A stretch of DNA of 59,831 bases, taken from assembly GCA_944326605.1 (NCBI GenBank), contig CALVEM010000012.1, positions 1 through 59,831 of the forward strand, written 5' to 3'. Under the pieces are notes generated by a model. The model searched no databases, was not told the DNA's origin, and worked only from the letters and a program-made list of their open reading frames with translations. The DNA comes from Candidatus Gastranaerophilales bacterium. Its GTDB lineage: Bacteria > Cyanobacteriota > Vampirovibrionia > Gastranaerophilales > Gastranaerophilaceae. The position numbers were made by a program, and so were the translations under genes. Of the stretch, positions 34,577 through 43,237 are shown piece by piece. The first letter of the stretch is position 1. Every line of letters begins with the position of its first letter.

Positions 34577-37500
34577 ATGGACTTTTTAAATTCGCTCTCT
34601 CAAGTAGCAAAAAATCAAAAAAACTTTAAGAAATGGGAAGATAACCAGCATGATGAACAGGCTCAGCGTGAAGAGTTAGCACGCAGACGCGCTCATACTC
34701 AGGCGGAACTCAAACAGGCAGAAGAATTTGGGAAAACCATTATTGATGTTGTCGATATAATGGATAATCATTCGGAAAATGTAGCTGAAAATGTTGAAAC
34801 AGCTATAGATCCGCTGTCATCTATGACAACTCTTCTTGCATTTATCGGCGGCAACTGGTTAGTCGGCAAAAATAGCACACAAAAACTTACAGATAAAATC
34901 AGGGAGATTAAACGCAATGCAAGAGAAAGTGAAGAAGGAAAAGTTCTGGAGCAAAAACTTTATGATTATTATAAAAAAATAGGTAAAGATAATCGATATT
35001 ATTCAATATTAAACAAAAATGATATTAAAAAAGTAAAAGATCCGGTACTAAAAAAAGAACTTTTCAATTTCCGTCAGAAAGTAACAAAACAAACCGGAAA
35101 AATCGGGAAACAAATATTTAGAAACCACGGATTGGTTGCTCTTGCATCTATCGGTGTATTTATCGCAGCGACGATTTTTGAAGCAAAATTACAGACAGAC
35201 AGCTCAAAAATTGCCCGTTATCAGGCAAGACGCGAACTTGATGATCCGAAAGCTTTTGTAAACTATACTCCCGAACAAATTGCCGCAGCAAAAAATGAAC
35301 TTGAAGAACATCCGGAATTACTCAAACAAAAGAAAAATTCAAAACTCAAATCCGGAATGATAAAATCTATATATAACATCATTAAAGACAACCGTGCATA
35401 TAGAAAAGATAAACAGGCAAGAGAAGACAATTCACAAATTGTTACACGCGAGCTGACTCCGGAAGAACTTAAACAAGCACAAAGAGATAAAGAAGTAATA
35501 CAAAGAGTTGTACGTATTATTAACAATGAAGCTGAAAAGAATTCCGAAAATATGGAGGTTGCAGCAAACGTAATTATTGGAGCGACACCAATTCTCGGTG
35601 CTACAGTCGGTGCGGGAACAGGCTGGGTCTTAAATAAACTCGGCTTTTTTGACAAATTTATAAAAAATACCGTTGATAAATACGGTTCGGATGAAGCTAA
35701 ACGACTGTTTAAAGAATTAAAAGCAAGTAAAAAAACAGGTCTTGCTTACCTGAAACAGTGGGGAGAATTTAGCGGTTCACTTATGGATTCTGTCAACGGT
35801 AAACACCTAAAAGACACAATCAATAAAGCAGGCAAAAATAAAAAAACAAACTTTAACGAAATTATCAAAAAACTGTTTGCAGCAGGTTTCTCTCATAAAA
35901 CAGGCAAAAAATGGATTTTAAGCGGTATAGGCGGCGTTGTTACAGGTTTTGCCGGTATGCTTATAGGACTCAAACTTCAAAAATCCGCAGCCAGAGCAGG
36001 AAGATATGCAGCGAAACGCGAACTTGAAAAAAATCCTGAAAACTTTATAGGCTATACACCGGAAGATTACGAAGAAGTAAAAGATGTAAAAAATACAGAA
36101 AAGAAACCTAATAAAATAAAAGAATATGCTCTGTTTATTCCGAATGTACTGAAACAGTACTGGGATTACAACAAATATAAGAAAACAGAATACAAAGAAA
36201 GACAGGCGCTTAGAGATATCTTAAAGAAACAGGATATAACCGAAGAACAGCTTCGCGACGCAAAAAATCTGCAAAGAAAAGTATTCAATACATTCGAAAA
36301 AGTAGATGACAACTCTCAGGTTTATTCAGAATCCATGGAAGCGGCAACAGAAATCGCACAGCCGTTTGTATGGTACGGCGGGATACTGGCAGCCGCCTCT
36401 CCTGCCATAATTACCGGCATTCAGGTTGCACGCGGAAAAATTACAGCAGCAAAATTGACTGAAAAAATTACAAATTTCTTGAGCAAACGGTCAAATATGA
36501 TGCAGAAAAAATGGTTTAAAAAATATTTAAAAGGTGTAGAAAACAACATTACAAATGTTGTAAATAATGTTAATATGAAACACGAAATATTGGCAAACGG
36601 ACAATGGCATAAGTTTGAAATTAAGCCTCTCGGAGCTTTATTAAACGGTATTGATATACAGAAAGATCCTATTTTAGATATATTTTCAAAATTGATAAAA
36701 AATGCAGATATAGGGACAGAAAAGTTTAAACAACTATCAAACTTTGAACAAACCGAATATTTATATGAACTGAAAAACAGAGTGCTTAAAAACTTTGAAA
36801 TGTTTGACGATACAAATCCGTTAAAACAAAAAATTAGTAATCTCTTTGATATTCTCATTAACGGGCATAAACACAACGATTACAATAATTGGGTACCTAT
36901 GAATTCTGATGCGAGAGCTGATATTATTGATTATTTTAAAGCACCGGAAAAACTTACGCCTGAAAGAGCGGAGACAGTGATAAAGACTATTGAAGCTGCT
37001 CTAGGCAAAGATACAGCAGAAATGATAGCCGGCAACAACTGGCTGCTTAATGAAATGTCAAATTCAATAAAAATTAAAGATTTAAACAAACTCACAGCCG
37101 ATTTGGAACAGAATATCAGGATGAAGGCGCTGGAAAGCGACATGTTTTTCCCGCTTAACGGAAAAATGATAGAAATATTGCAAAAATATTTAGGAAAAGA
37201 AGAATTTAACAAACTTTTAAGTAAAGAATCAAAATTTAATATTGAAGAATTCCTCAAACCTAAAACCGCAGGACTTGTAAAACCTGAAGAAACTCCGGAT
37301 TTTGCCGGAATATATGTTGACGAAGCCCTGGATATCCTTCACGCTGTTAAAGACAAGGTAAGAAAAACAACATTTAAAGACTTATACAATCTTTTACCCG
37401 AAAAATATATAAATCAAAAAACAGCATTAACTAGCTTGAAAAACAAAGTTTCCAAAATGACACCAGAAGAATTTGAGGGTTTTGCATCTGACAGTCTGAA

Positions 37501-37954
37501 AATGTCAAGTATGGATAAAGAAACTTTCTTGAGAATAATTCCGAAAATAGAAAAAATTCTGGAAAATATTCCTAAAGAAGAATTCAATAAAATTACATCC
37601 AAAATTATAAAAGAATTCAATGAACATCCTGATGAGTTCATGAAGCTTGTTCAGAGCGGACAACTAGGTTCAATACTTATGACGCCGGAACTTCAGAAAA
37701 CTCTGGCTGTAGCCGGTATAAGCTGGACTGCATTTACAATAATAATGACTTATGCTGTTGAATCATGGCTTGCTGATATGCAATTGAAGGCCGGCAGACT
37801 TGGGGTTATGAAGGCTATGGAATCTCTGGAAGATCCAAGGTATTATGCTAATATTGAGCCGACAAGTCAGGCAAAAACACAACAGCCTAAGTCTGTGGAA
37901 AACTCATCTGATATAACCAGCTCAGGAAATCTTCTTGATAAATTCAAAAAATAA
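34577..37954 (+). CDS. Very large lineage membrane protein with repeated modules
   Basis: 1125 residues, no family recognised. Three related units are visible. Each starts with a D/N-N-S-E/Q-x-x-x-E/S-x-x-E/M motif before a hydrophobic segment (HSENVAENVETAIDP near 65-79, NSENMEVAANVI near 322-333, NSQVYSESMEAATEI near 590-605). Each is later closed by a second hydrophobic segment and a R-Y/G-x-A-x-R-E-L-E-x-P-x-x-F/Y-x-x-Y-T-P-E-like tail (near 190-232, 455-500 and at the C-terminus near 1065-1110). The third unit carries a soluble helical insert of about 400 residues. CAGGGAAA precedes the ATG. Function unknown; structural or envelope roles are possible. Confidence 0.8.
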   Translation: MDFLNSLSQVAKNQKNFKKWEDNQHDEQAQREELARRRAHTQAELKQAEEFGKTIIDVVDIMDNHSENVAENVETAIDPLSSMTTLLAFIGGNWLVGKNSTQKLTDKIREIKRNARESEEGKVLEQKLYDYYKKIGKDNRYYSILNKNDIKKVKDPVLKKELFNFRQKVTKQTGKIGKQIFRNHGLVALASIGVFIAATIFEAKLQTDSSKIARYQARRELDDPKAFVNYTPEQIAAAKNELEEHPELLKQKKNSKLKSGMIKSIYNIIKDNRAYRKDKQAREDNSQIVTRELTPEELKQAQRDKEVIQRVVRIINNEAEKNSENMEVAANVIIGATPILGATVGAGTGWVLNKLGFFDKFIKNTVDKYGSDEAKRLFKELKASKKTGLAYLKQWGEFSGSLMDSVNGKHLKDTINKAGKNKKTNFNEIIKKLFAAGFSHKTGKKWILSGIGGVVTGFAGMLIGLKLQKSAARAGRYAAKRELEKNPENFIGYTPEDYEEVKDVKNTEKKPNKIKEYALFIPNVLKQYWDYNKYKKTEYKERQALRDILKKQDITEEQLRDAKNLQRKVFNTFEKVDDNSQVYSESMEAATEIAQPFVWYGGILAAASPAIITGIQVARGKITAAKLTEKITNFLSKRSNMMQKKWFKKYLKGVENNITNVVNNVNMKHEILANGQWHKFEIKPLGALLNGIDIQKDPILDIFSKLIKNADIGTEKFKQLSNFEQTEYLYELKNRVLKNFEMFDDTNPLKQKISNLFDILINGHKHNDYNNWVPMNSDARADIIDYFKAPEKLTPERAETVIKTIEAALGKDTAEMIAGNNWLLNEMSNSIKIKDLNKLTADLEQNIRMKALESDMFFPLNGKMIEILQKYLGKEEFNKLLSKESKFNIEEFLKPKTAGLVKPEETPDFAGIYVDEALDILHAVKDKVRKTTFKDLYNLLPEKYINQKTALTSLKNKVSKMTPEEFEGFASDSLKMSSMDKETFLRIIPKIEKILENIPKEEFNKITSKIIKEFNEHPDEFMKLVQSGQLGSILMTPELQKTLAVAGISWTAFTIIMTYAVESWLADMQLKAGRLGVMKAMESLEDPRYYANIEPTSQAKTQQPKSVENSSDITSSGNLLDKFKK

Positions 37955-37997
37955 TAGCTCTAGCGACTACGCTCGTTATTTTGTTGGTATGCCCATA

Positions 37998-38394
37998 AAG
38001 CAAAACAGGTGCGAGGGATAAGTTTTAAGGTCATGAAACAAGTTCAGAGCCTGCCCCGAATTTATTTCGGGGAAGACGCACCCTAGTGCATTGACTAAGC
38101 AAAGCGATATTACTATTTCGATAAAATTATTCAAAAAACGTAAAAAGCGGTTTATGCAATCCCGTAAGCTGTATTGGGTGGAGCGGCTACGCTCCTTCAT
38201 AATTGACGTAACTATTGAAAGCAAACAGATGCGAGGGATAAGTTTTAAGGTCATGAAACAAGTTCAGAGTGACACACCCGAGTGCATTGACTAAGCAAAG
38301 CGATATTACTATTTTGATAAAATTATTCAAAAAACGTAAAAAGCGGTTTATGCAATCCCGTAAGCTGTCATGGGTGGAGCGGCTACGCTCCTTC
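37998..38394. repeat. Two direct copies of a roughly 180-200 bp repeat
   Basis: Copies at 37998-38198 and 38218-38394 share GCGAGGGATAAGTTTTAAGG, an AAACAAGTTCAGAG segment, GTGCATTGACTAAGCAAAGC, an AAAAAACGTAAAAAGCGG segment and a terminal palindrome GGAGCGGCTACGCTCC (38180-38195, 38376-38391). Copy 1 has an extra CCCCGAA...TTCGGGG hairpin. The second copy abuts and supplies the stop codon of the mgtC-like gene. A shorter relative is at 44528-44596. No gene is supported in 37955-38382. Confidence 0.85.
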
Positions 38395-39108
38395 GTTGAA
38401 TTCCTGAATGGAAATTGATTCAATACCGTCAAGATTTCTGTATACCTTATACAAATCCTGAACAGGGTTACGTCCGGCAATATCAAGAATAACCATAATT
38501 TTTGTCATATTTTCATCCTGTTTGTTTAGCTTTTTTGAAACTTCAACAAGAGATTTGCTGTTTTCAATTATATAATCATAAATATTGTTAGCATTTTCAT
38601 TCAAACAGGAAATACTCATTTTTAATCTTCTCGTATTTTTAGCAGTTGAAACAAGAATATTTTTTTCAAACAGTCTGACAGATACAAGAACCAGTATTGA
38701 AAAAACAGTTGCAGCAATCGCTAAAGTAAACATTCCTGCACCGCAAGCCATACCGACAGCAGCCGACACCCATAAAGTAGCGGCAGTTGTAAGTCCGAAG
38801 ACAGTTGCGCCATGGCGGAAAACTGTTCCTGCGCCGATAAAACCTATACCGGTAACAACCTGAGCTGCCACACGCGCTGTATCACGGGTTCCGAGTTCAT
38901 CACCTGTAACGGAAACTTCCGGAAAACCGTAAATCGAAATTATTGTAAACAGGCACGCACCAAGGCATACAAGAATATTTGTTCTCAATCCTGCATATTT
39001 GTTTGTCATTTCGCGTTCCAAACCGATTGCAAAACTCAAAAGTAATGCAGACAAAAGTCTTATTGCAAGTGTTAAATCAAAAGCTATTCCTGTATTCAAT
39101 AAATCCAT
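38383..39108 (-). CDS. MgtC/SapB family membrane protein
   Basis: 241 residues. Membrane part at about 10-140 with the family motifs LLLSFAIGLERE, AGLRTNILVCLGA, GIGFIGAGTVFRHG and GLTTAATLWVSAAVGMACG. A C-terminal ACT-like cytoplasmic domain (about 155-240) follows. MgtC proteins are tied to growth at low magnesium and to F-ATPase modulation; the role here is inferred. AAGGAG precedes the ATG. The last codons and the TAG stop lie in the GGAGCGTAGCC part of a dispersed repeat, so the C-terminus may have been altered by repeat insertion. Confidence 0.92.
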   Translation of the reverse strand: MDLLNTGIAFDLTLAIRLLSALLLSFAIGLEREMTNKYAGLRTNILVCLGACLFTIISIYGFPEVSVTGDELGTRDTARVAAQVVTGIGFIGAGTVFRHGATVFGLTTAATLWVSAAVGMACGAGMFTLAIAATVFSILVLVSVRLFEKNILVSTAKNTRRLKMSISCLNENANNIYDYIIENSKSLVEVSKKLNKQDENMTKIMVILDIAGRNPVQDLYKVYRNLDGIESISIQEFNEGA

Positions 39109-39189
39109 TTATTCTCCTTATAAAATTTAAAGTTTTATAATATTGATGTTGTGCTAAAAGCCTAACCTAATACTACTGAGCTACTCTTC

Positions 39190-40257
39190 TTATCTGGTTT
39201 TGCTTTTCGGATCAAGAATATCTCTTATTGTATCACCTATAAGATTAAATGCCAATACCGCAATAAAAATTAAAAATCCGGGAGTTAAAAGCCATGGACG
39301 ATAGATTATATTTGTATATTCCTGAGCTTCTTTAAGCATGTTTCCCCAGCTTGCATCCGGCTGTTGAATTCCTAATCCCAGAAAGCTTAAACCGGATTCC
39401 GACAAAATATAAGAAGGTACAGATAAAGTCATCGCAACAATTACAAAACTTGTTGTCTGGGGTAAAATATGTTTTACAATAATTCTTAAACGTGAGGCCC
39501 CGATTGATTTTGCGGCCTGAACATATTCCTGATTTTTAATTGATAACACCATACCTCTTACAACACGAGCAAACCCTGCCCAGCCGATAAGCGCTAATAT
39601 AATTACAATAAGCATAAACCGCTGAACACTTGTCATACCTGACGGCAGAATTGATGCAAGTATAATCAAAAGATAAAAACTCGGGATAGACATAACAGCT
39701 TCAGCAAACCTCATCATGACCATATCAACTTTACCGCCGAAATATCCTGCAATCCCGCCGTATAAAAGCCCGATAGGGAAAAGAACAAACAAAGCAAGAA
39801 AACCGATTGTCATTGAAATTCTTCCGCCGAAAAGTATCCGCGAAAATACATCACGTCCGTTTATATCTGTTCCTAAAAGGAATAATCGTCCGTCTCTGTC
39901 AGTTGTTACAAGATGGCGCTTCATAGGAATTAATCCCAAAAATTTATAGGGCTGACCTTTAGCAAAAAAATTCACGTAATGCTTCTGGCTTCTGTCAAGC
40001 GTATAAATAATTTTCAAATCAACAGGATCAAACTCACGTTTATAATTGTATGTATATGGTCTTGAAAGTTTTCCGTTTTCATCAATCGTAAAAATTTTGG
40101 AAGGCGGCACATAAGCCATTGACCTGTCTGAAAAATCTTTTGTATAAGGTGCAATAAAATCCGCAAAAAACAGGGCTAAATAAATTATACCGAGAACAAT
40201 AACGGCAATTCTTGCAAATTTATCTTTCCATAGCTGTTTCAATAAATCTTTAATCAT
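39190..40257 (-). CDS. Peptide/nickel-type ABC transporter permease, OppC-like
   Basis: 355 residues with an N-terminal helix at about 15-33, a longer than usual periplasmic insert (about 45-130), and BPD_transp_1 helices to the end. The EAA loop reads YVQAAKSIGASRLRIIVKHILPQ, and SESGLSFLGLGIQQP-like residues near the C-terminus (SESGLSFLGLG) are typical of OppC/DppC. It overlaps the OppB-like gene by 4 bases. No ATPase gene is in the window, so ATP-binding subunits must be supplied from elsewhere. Confidence 0.93.
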   Translation of the reverse strand: MIKDLLKQLWKDKFARIAVIVLGIIYLALFFADFIAPYTKDFSDRSMAYVPPSKIFTIDENGKLSRPYTYNYKREFDPVDLKIIYTLDRSQKHYVNFFAKGQPYKFLGLIPMKRHLVTTDRDGRLFLLGTDINGRDVFSRILFGGRISMTIGFLALFVLFPIGLLYGGIAGYFGGKVDMVMMRFAEAVMSIPSFYLLIILASILPSGMTSVQRFMLIVIILALIGWAGFARVVRGMVLSIKNQEYVQAAKSIGASRLRIIVKHILPQTTSFVIVAMTLSVPSYILSESGLSFLGLGIQQPDASWGNMLKEAQEYTNIIYRPWLLTPGFLIFIAVLAFNLIGDTIRDILDPKSKTR

Positions 40258-41231
40258 GCCTGACTCCCTTCTCTTATACGCGGATCAGTAATTATCAAGA
40301 GAATATCGGCGATTAAATTGCCCAAAATCAGCATTACTGCTCCCATCATCAAAGATGCCATAACAAGATTTATATCGGATTTCAAAACAGCCTCTAAAAT
40401 TAGCCGCCCGAGCCCGGGGTATTGAAAAACATATTCAGTAAGCGCAGCCCCGCTTAAAAGTCCTGCGAATTCAAAACCGAGAAGGGTTATAAGAGGATTA
40501 ACAGCATTACGAAGAGCATGCTTAAATATAACCTTAAATTCACTCAGCCCCTTTGCTCTTGCAAATTTAACATAATCACTGTCCAGAACATCTAAAAGGT
40601 TTCCTCTCATCTGTCTTTGAAGTCCGGCAAGAGAAAGAGTAAAAAGAACAGTTACCGGCAGCACAAGATGGTGCGTAATATCCAATACCTTCTGCGGAAA
40701 TGTCATATCCAAAAAATTGGAGCTTGTAAGCCCGCCCACAGGAAACCAGCCTGTTTTAACCGCAAAAATCAACAGCAAAACAGCAAAGAAAAATGAAGGT
40801 ATTGCCATTCCGATACTTGTAAGAACAGTTAAAATCCTGTCAAAAGGAGTTTTCCAAAATACAGCAGAAAGAATACCGAGCGGCACACCGACAGCCCATG
40901 AAAGAAATATTACAACAACAGTTAAAAGCAGAGTATTTGGGATACGCTCTTTTAATTTTGTACTAACCTGTTCGCCGTTTGAAGTTACACCCAGATCTCC
41001 CTTTACGAACGATTTTGCCCATTTACCGTACTGGACAATTATGGGTTTGTCAAGCCCCAGACGCTCTGTTTCTTTCTGCAAAGTTTCTTTTGAAACAGAA
41101 GGATTAAGCCTTAATTCGGCAAGCGGATCAACAGGCGACAGGCGTATTATAAAAAAGCTTATCAGTGAAACTATTATAAGCAGCGGTATTGTTTGAAGTA
41201 TTCTTTTTAGTATATAGATTAGTATTTGCAT
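40254..41231 (-). CDS. Peptide/nickel-type ABC transporter permease, OppB-like
   Basis: 325 residues, the usual length. Family features: N-terminal YILKRILQTIPLLI helix, RLSPVDPLAEL, a DxPIxVQYxxW-type segment (LDKPIIVQYGKW) and the EAA loop YVKFARAKGLSEFKVIFKHALRN. The C-terminus VLILGNLIADILLIITDPRI is typical. It couples to the OppC-like gene by a 4-base overlap. A dispersed repeat of about 120 bp separates it from the substrate-binding gene upstream. Confidence 0.94.
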   Translation of the reverse strand: MQILIYILKRILQTIPLLIIVSLISFFIIRLSPVDPLAELRLNPSVSKETLQKETERLGLDKPIIVQYGKWAKSFVKGDLGVTSNGEQVSTKLKERIPNTLLLTVVVIFLSWAVGVPLGILSAVFWKTPFDRILTVLTSIGMAIPSFFFAVLLLIFAVKTGWFPVGGLTSSNFLDMTFPQKVLDITHHLVLPVTVLFTLSLAGLQRQMRGNLLDVLDSDYVKFARAKGLSEFKVIFKHALRNAVNPLITLLGFEFAGLLSGAALTEYVFQYPGLGRLILEAVLKSDINLVMASLMMGAVMLILGNLIADILLIITDPRIREGSQA

Positions 41232-41350
41232 TGTTGTCCTTGTTTAAAAGTTAAAAGGTAAATATTTAATAAGTTCATTATGTTCGCTTCGCTCAAAATA
41301 TATTTGCACGAAGTGCCGATATGAACTTATTCACGGATTCACTTATTAAC
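41232..41350. repeat. Dispersed palindromic element inside the opp operon
   Basis: AATAAGTTCAT...ATGAACTTATT arms enclose TTCGCTTCGCTC...TTGCACGAAGTGCCG. The same element, reversed and diverged, lies between groES and groEL (44976-45105). AATAAGT units repeat at its ends. Confidence 0.65.
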
Positions 41351-43186
41351 TTATTTACTTTCATAAATTTCCTCAATATTATGCGTAACCCCGCCTAAAT
41401 TTGTCGGGTATATGTTTTTGAATTTGTCTCTTAATGCCACGATTATTATAGGCGAATAAATATATATCAAAGGCTTTTCATCATACACTATAGCCTGATA
41501 TTCATCGTAATATCTTTTTCTGTCCTCAAATTTTGTAGCAAGCGCCCCTTGAGTGTAAAGATAATCAATACGTTCTTCAAAAGGATAACGTTTGCTGTTT
41601 AAGTCTTTTTCCAGCCTCTGATTAAATATATGCAGTGTTCCGTCAGAAAGCCAGACATTTTTCCCGCCGTTCGGTTCAAGAGGCGAACCTGTAAATCCCA
41701 TTATAACCATATCCCAATCAAGAGTAGCCATAAGTTTATTTACAAGAGAATTAAATTCAATGGGTTTGAAATTGACTTTCATCCCTAAATCTTCAAGATC
41801 CTGCTTAACCATAACCCCGATTGCTTCACGTTCAGTATTTCCTGCGTTTGTATAAAGGTCAAATTCAACATGATTTCCGAATTTGTCAATCAAATGTCCT
41901 GCCTTATCCCATTTAAAACCAGATTTTTTCAATAATTCTTTTGATTTTTCAAGATTTCTGCCATAACCTTTTAAATTTTTATTTAAAAAGATTGAATTTA
42001 ATGTTTCAGGAGTAAATAAAGGTTCTGCAAGGCCGTTTGCAATATTAAATATCATATTTTCCCTGTCAATAGCATAATCCACTGCCTGACGAAAGTTTTT
42101 ATCCTGAAACCAGACCTGTTTTTTAGGATCAACATAATATTTTCCGTTTTCATCTTTACGGTTGTTCATATTCATGGAAATATACATAGTTCCTGTATTA
42201 GGCCCTATATTGTAGACCGTAAAATCACCGTGTTTTTCCATTTCTTTAAAACGGGCGACATTTGCCCCCTGAAGACTTATCTCATCAAGTTCCCCGCCTT
42301 CAAATTTTAATACCTGATTGTTTATATCACCAACAATCAGATAAACAAGTTTATCAAGGTAAGGGAGCTTCTGACCGTCTTTATTTATAACATAATAGTC
42401 GGGATTTCTCTCAAAAACAACTCTCTGCGCCGGCACATACTCTTTAAGTCTAAAAGCTCCTGATGTTACAAGACTTTTCGGGTTTATATTTGTGGATAGA
42501 AATCCGTCAAAATATGCCTTGCCCTTTTTTACGGCAGGTTCAAAAAAATGTTTCGGGGCAATAGGAGTTGCAAGCATTCTCAAAAACGGTGCAAAAGGTT
42601 CGGGAGTAACAAATTTAACTGTATAATCATCAAGTTTTTCTACTGTCGGCAGTTTTCCGTCAATAACAATTGAATCTCTTGTCGATGTATTTCCAAACCC
42701 GTCAAAAATAATATTCTGCCACGTAAAAACAACATCATCAGCCGTAATCGGCTTCCCGTCAGACCATTTTATACCGTGTCTTAATTTAACAATGTATTCT
42801 TTCCCGTTAACCGTAAAAGATTTTGCAAGTTTTGGTATTGTATTGCCTGTTACAGGATCGGTCGTAACAAGCCCGTCATACATAATATCCGACATTTGAG
42901 AAGAAATATTGTCCTTTGAATTAAACGGGTTAAAAGTTTTCGGTCCCTCTCCAATTGTCGAAGAAACAAAAGTTCCGCCAAATTTTCCAACAGGCGCCTG
43001 AGATTGCAGATAATCAACACCGTTAATTGTTACATTTTTTTCAAGCGGGTATTTAACATCTTTGGTTTGAGCTTTTTCTCTTAATACAGGCTTATTAACA
43101 TCTGACGGCAAATCCGCTTTCAAACAAGCCCTGCCTGACAACAGAATAATAAACAAAACCAAGATAACATAAATAACCCTTCGCAT
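41351..43186 (-). CDS. ABC transporter substrate-binding protein (SBP_bac_5)
   Basis: 611 residues, exported through an N-terminal hydrophobic segment (about 3-22); a Cys near 22 is not in a convincing lipobox. The SBP_bac_5 fold is shown by GEGPKTFNPFNS, LAKSFTVNGKEYIVKLRHGIKWSDGKPITADDVVFTW (in parts), FRLKEYVPAQRVVFERNPDYY and FRQAVDYAIDRENMI. It would capture peptides or similar solutes for the OppB/OppC-like permeases downstream. Confidence 0.93.
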   Translation of the reverse strand: MRRVIYVILVLFIILLSGRACLKADLPSDVNKPVLREKAQTKDVKYPLEKNVTINGVDYLQSQAPVGKFGGTFVSSTIGEGPKTFNPFNSKDNISSQMSDIMYDGLVTTDPVTGNTIPKLAKSFTVNGKEYIVKLRHGIKWSDGKPITADDVVFTWQNIIFDGFGNTSTRDSIVIDGKLPTVEKLDDYTVKFVTPEPFAPFLRMLATPIAPKHFFEPAVKKGKAYFDGFLSTNINPKSLVTSGAFRLKEYVPAQRVVFERNPDYYVINKDGQKLPYLDKLVYLIVGDINNQVLKFEGGELDEISLQGANVARFKEMEKHGDFTVYNIGPNTGTMYISMNMNNRKDENGKYYVDPKKQVWFQDKNFRQAVDYAIDRENMIFNIANGLAEPLFTPETLNSIFLNKNLKGYGRNLEKSKELLKKSGFKWDKAGHLIDKFGNHVEFDLYTNAGNTEREAIGVMVKQDLEDLGMKVNFKPIEFNSLVNKLMATLDWDMVIMGFTGSPLEPNGGKNVWLSDGTLHIFNQRLEKDLNSKRYPFEERIDYLYTQGALATKFEDRKRYYDEYQAIVYDEKPLIYIYSPIIIVALRDKFKNIYPTNLGGVTHNIEEIYESK

Positions 43187-43237
43187 ATTTTCAGGATAAC
43201 ATAAATATAAATTTTGTTTATAGCCTGAGTGTTGATT

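Noticed and set aside
38091..38486. Short frames over the 38-kb tandem repeat
   Set aside because: Both copies give similar peptides on both strands because the DNA is repeated; no ribosome site, and one overlaps mgtC.
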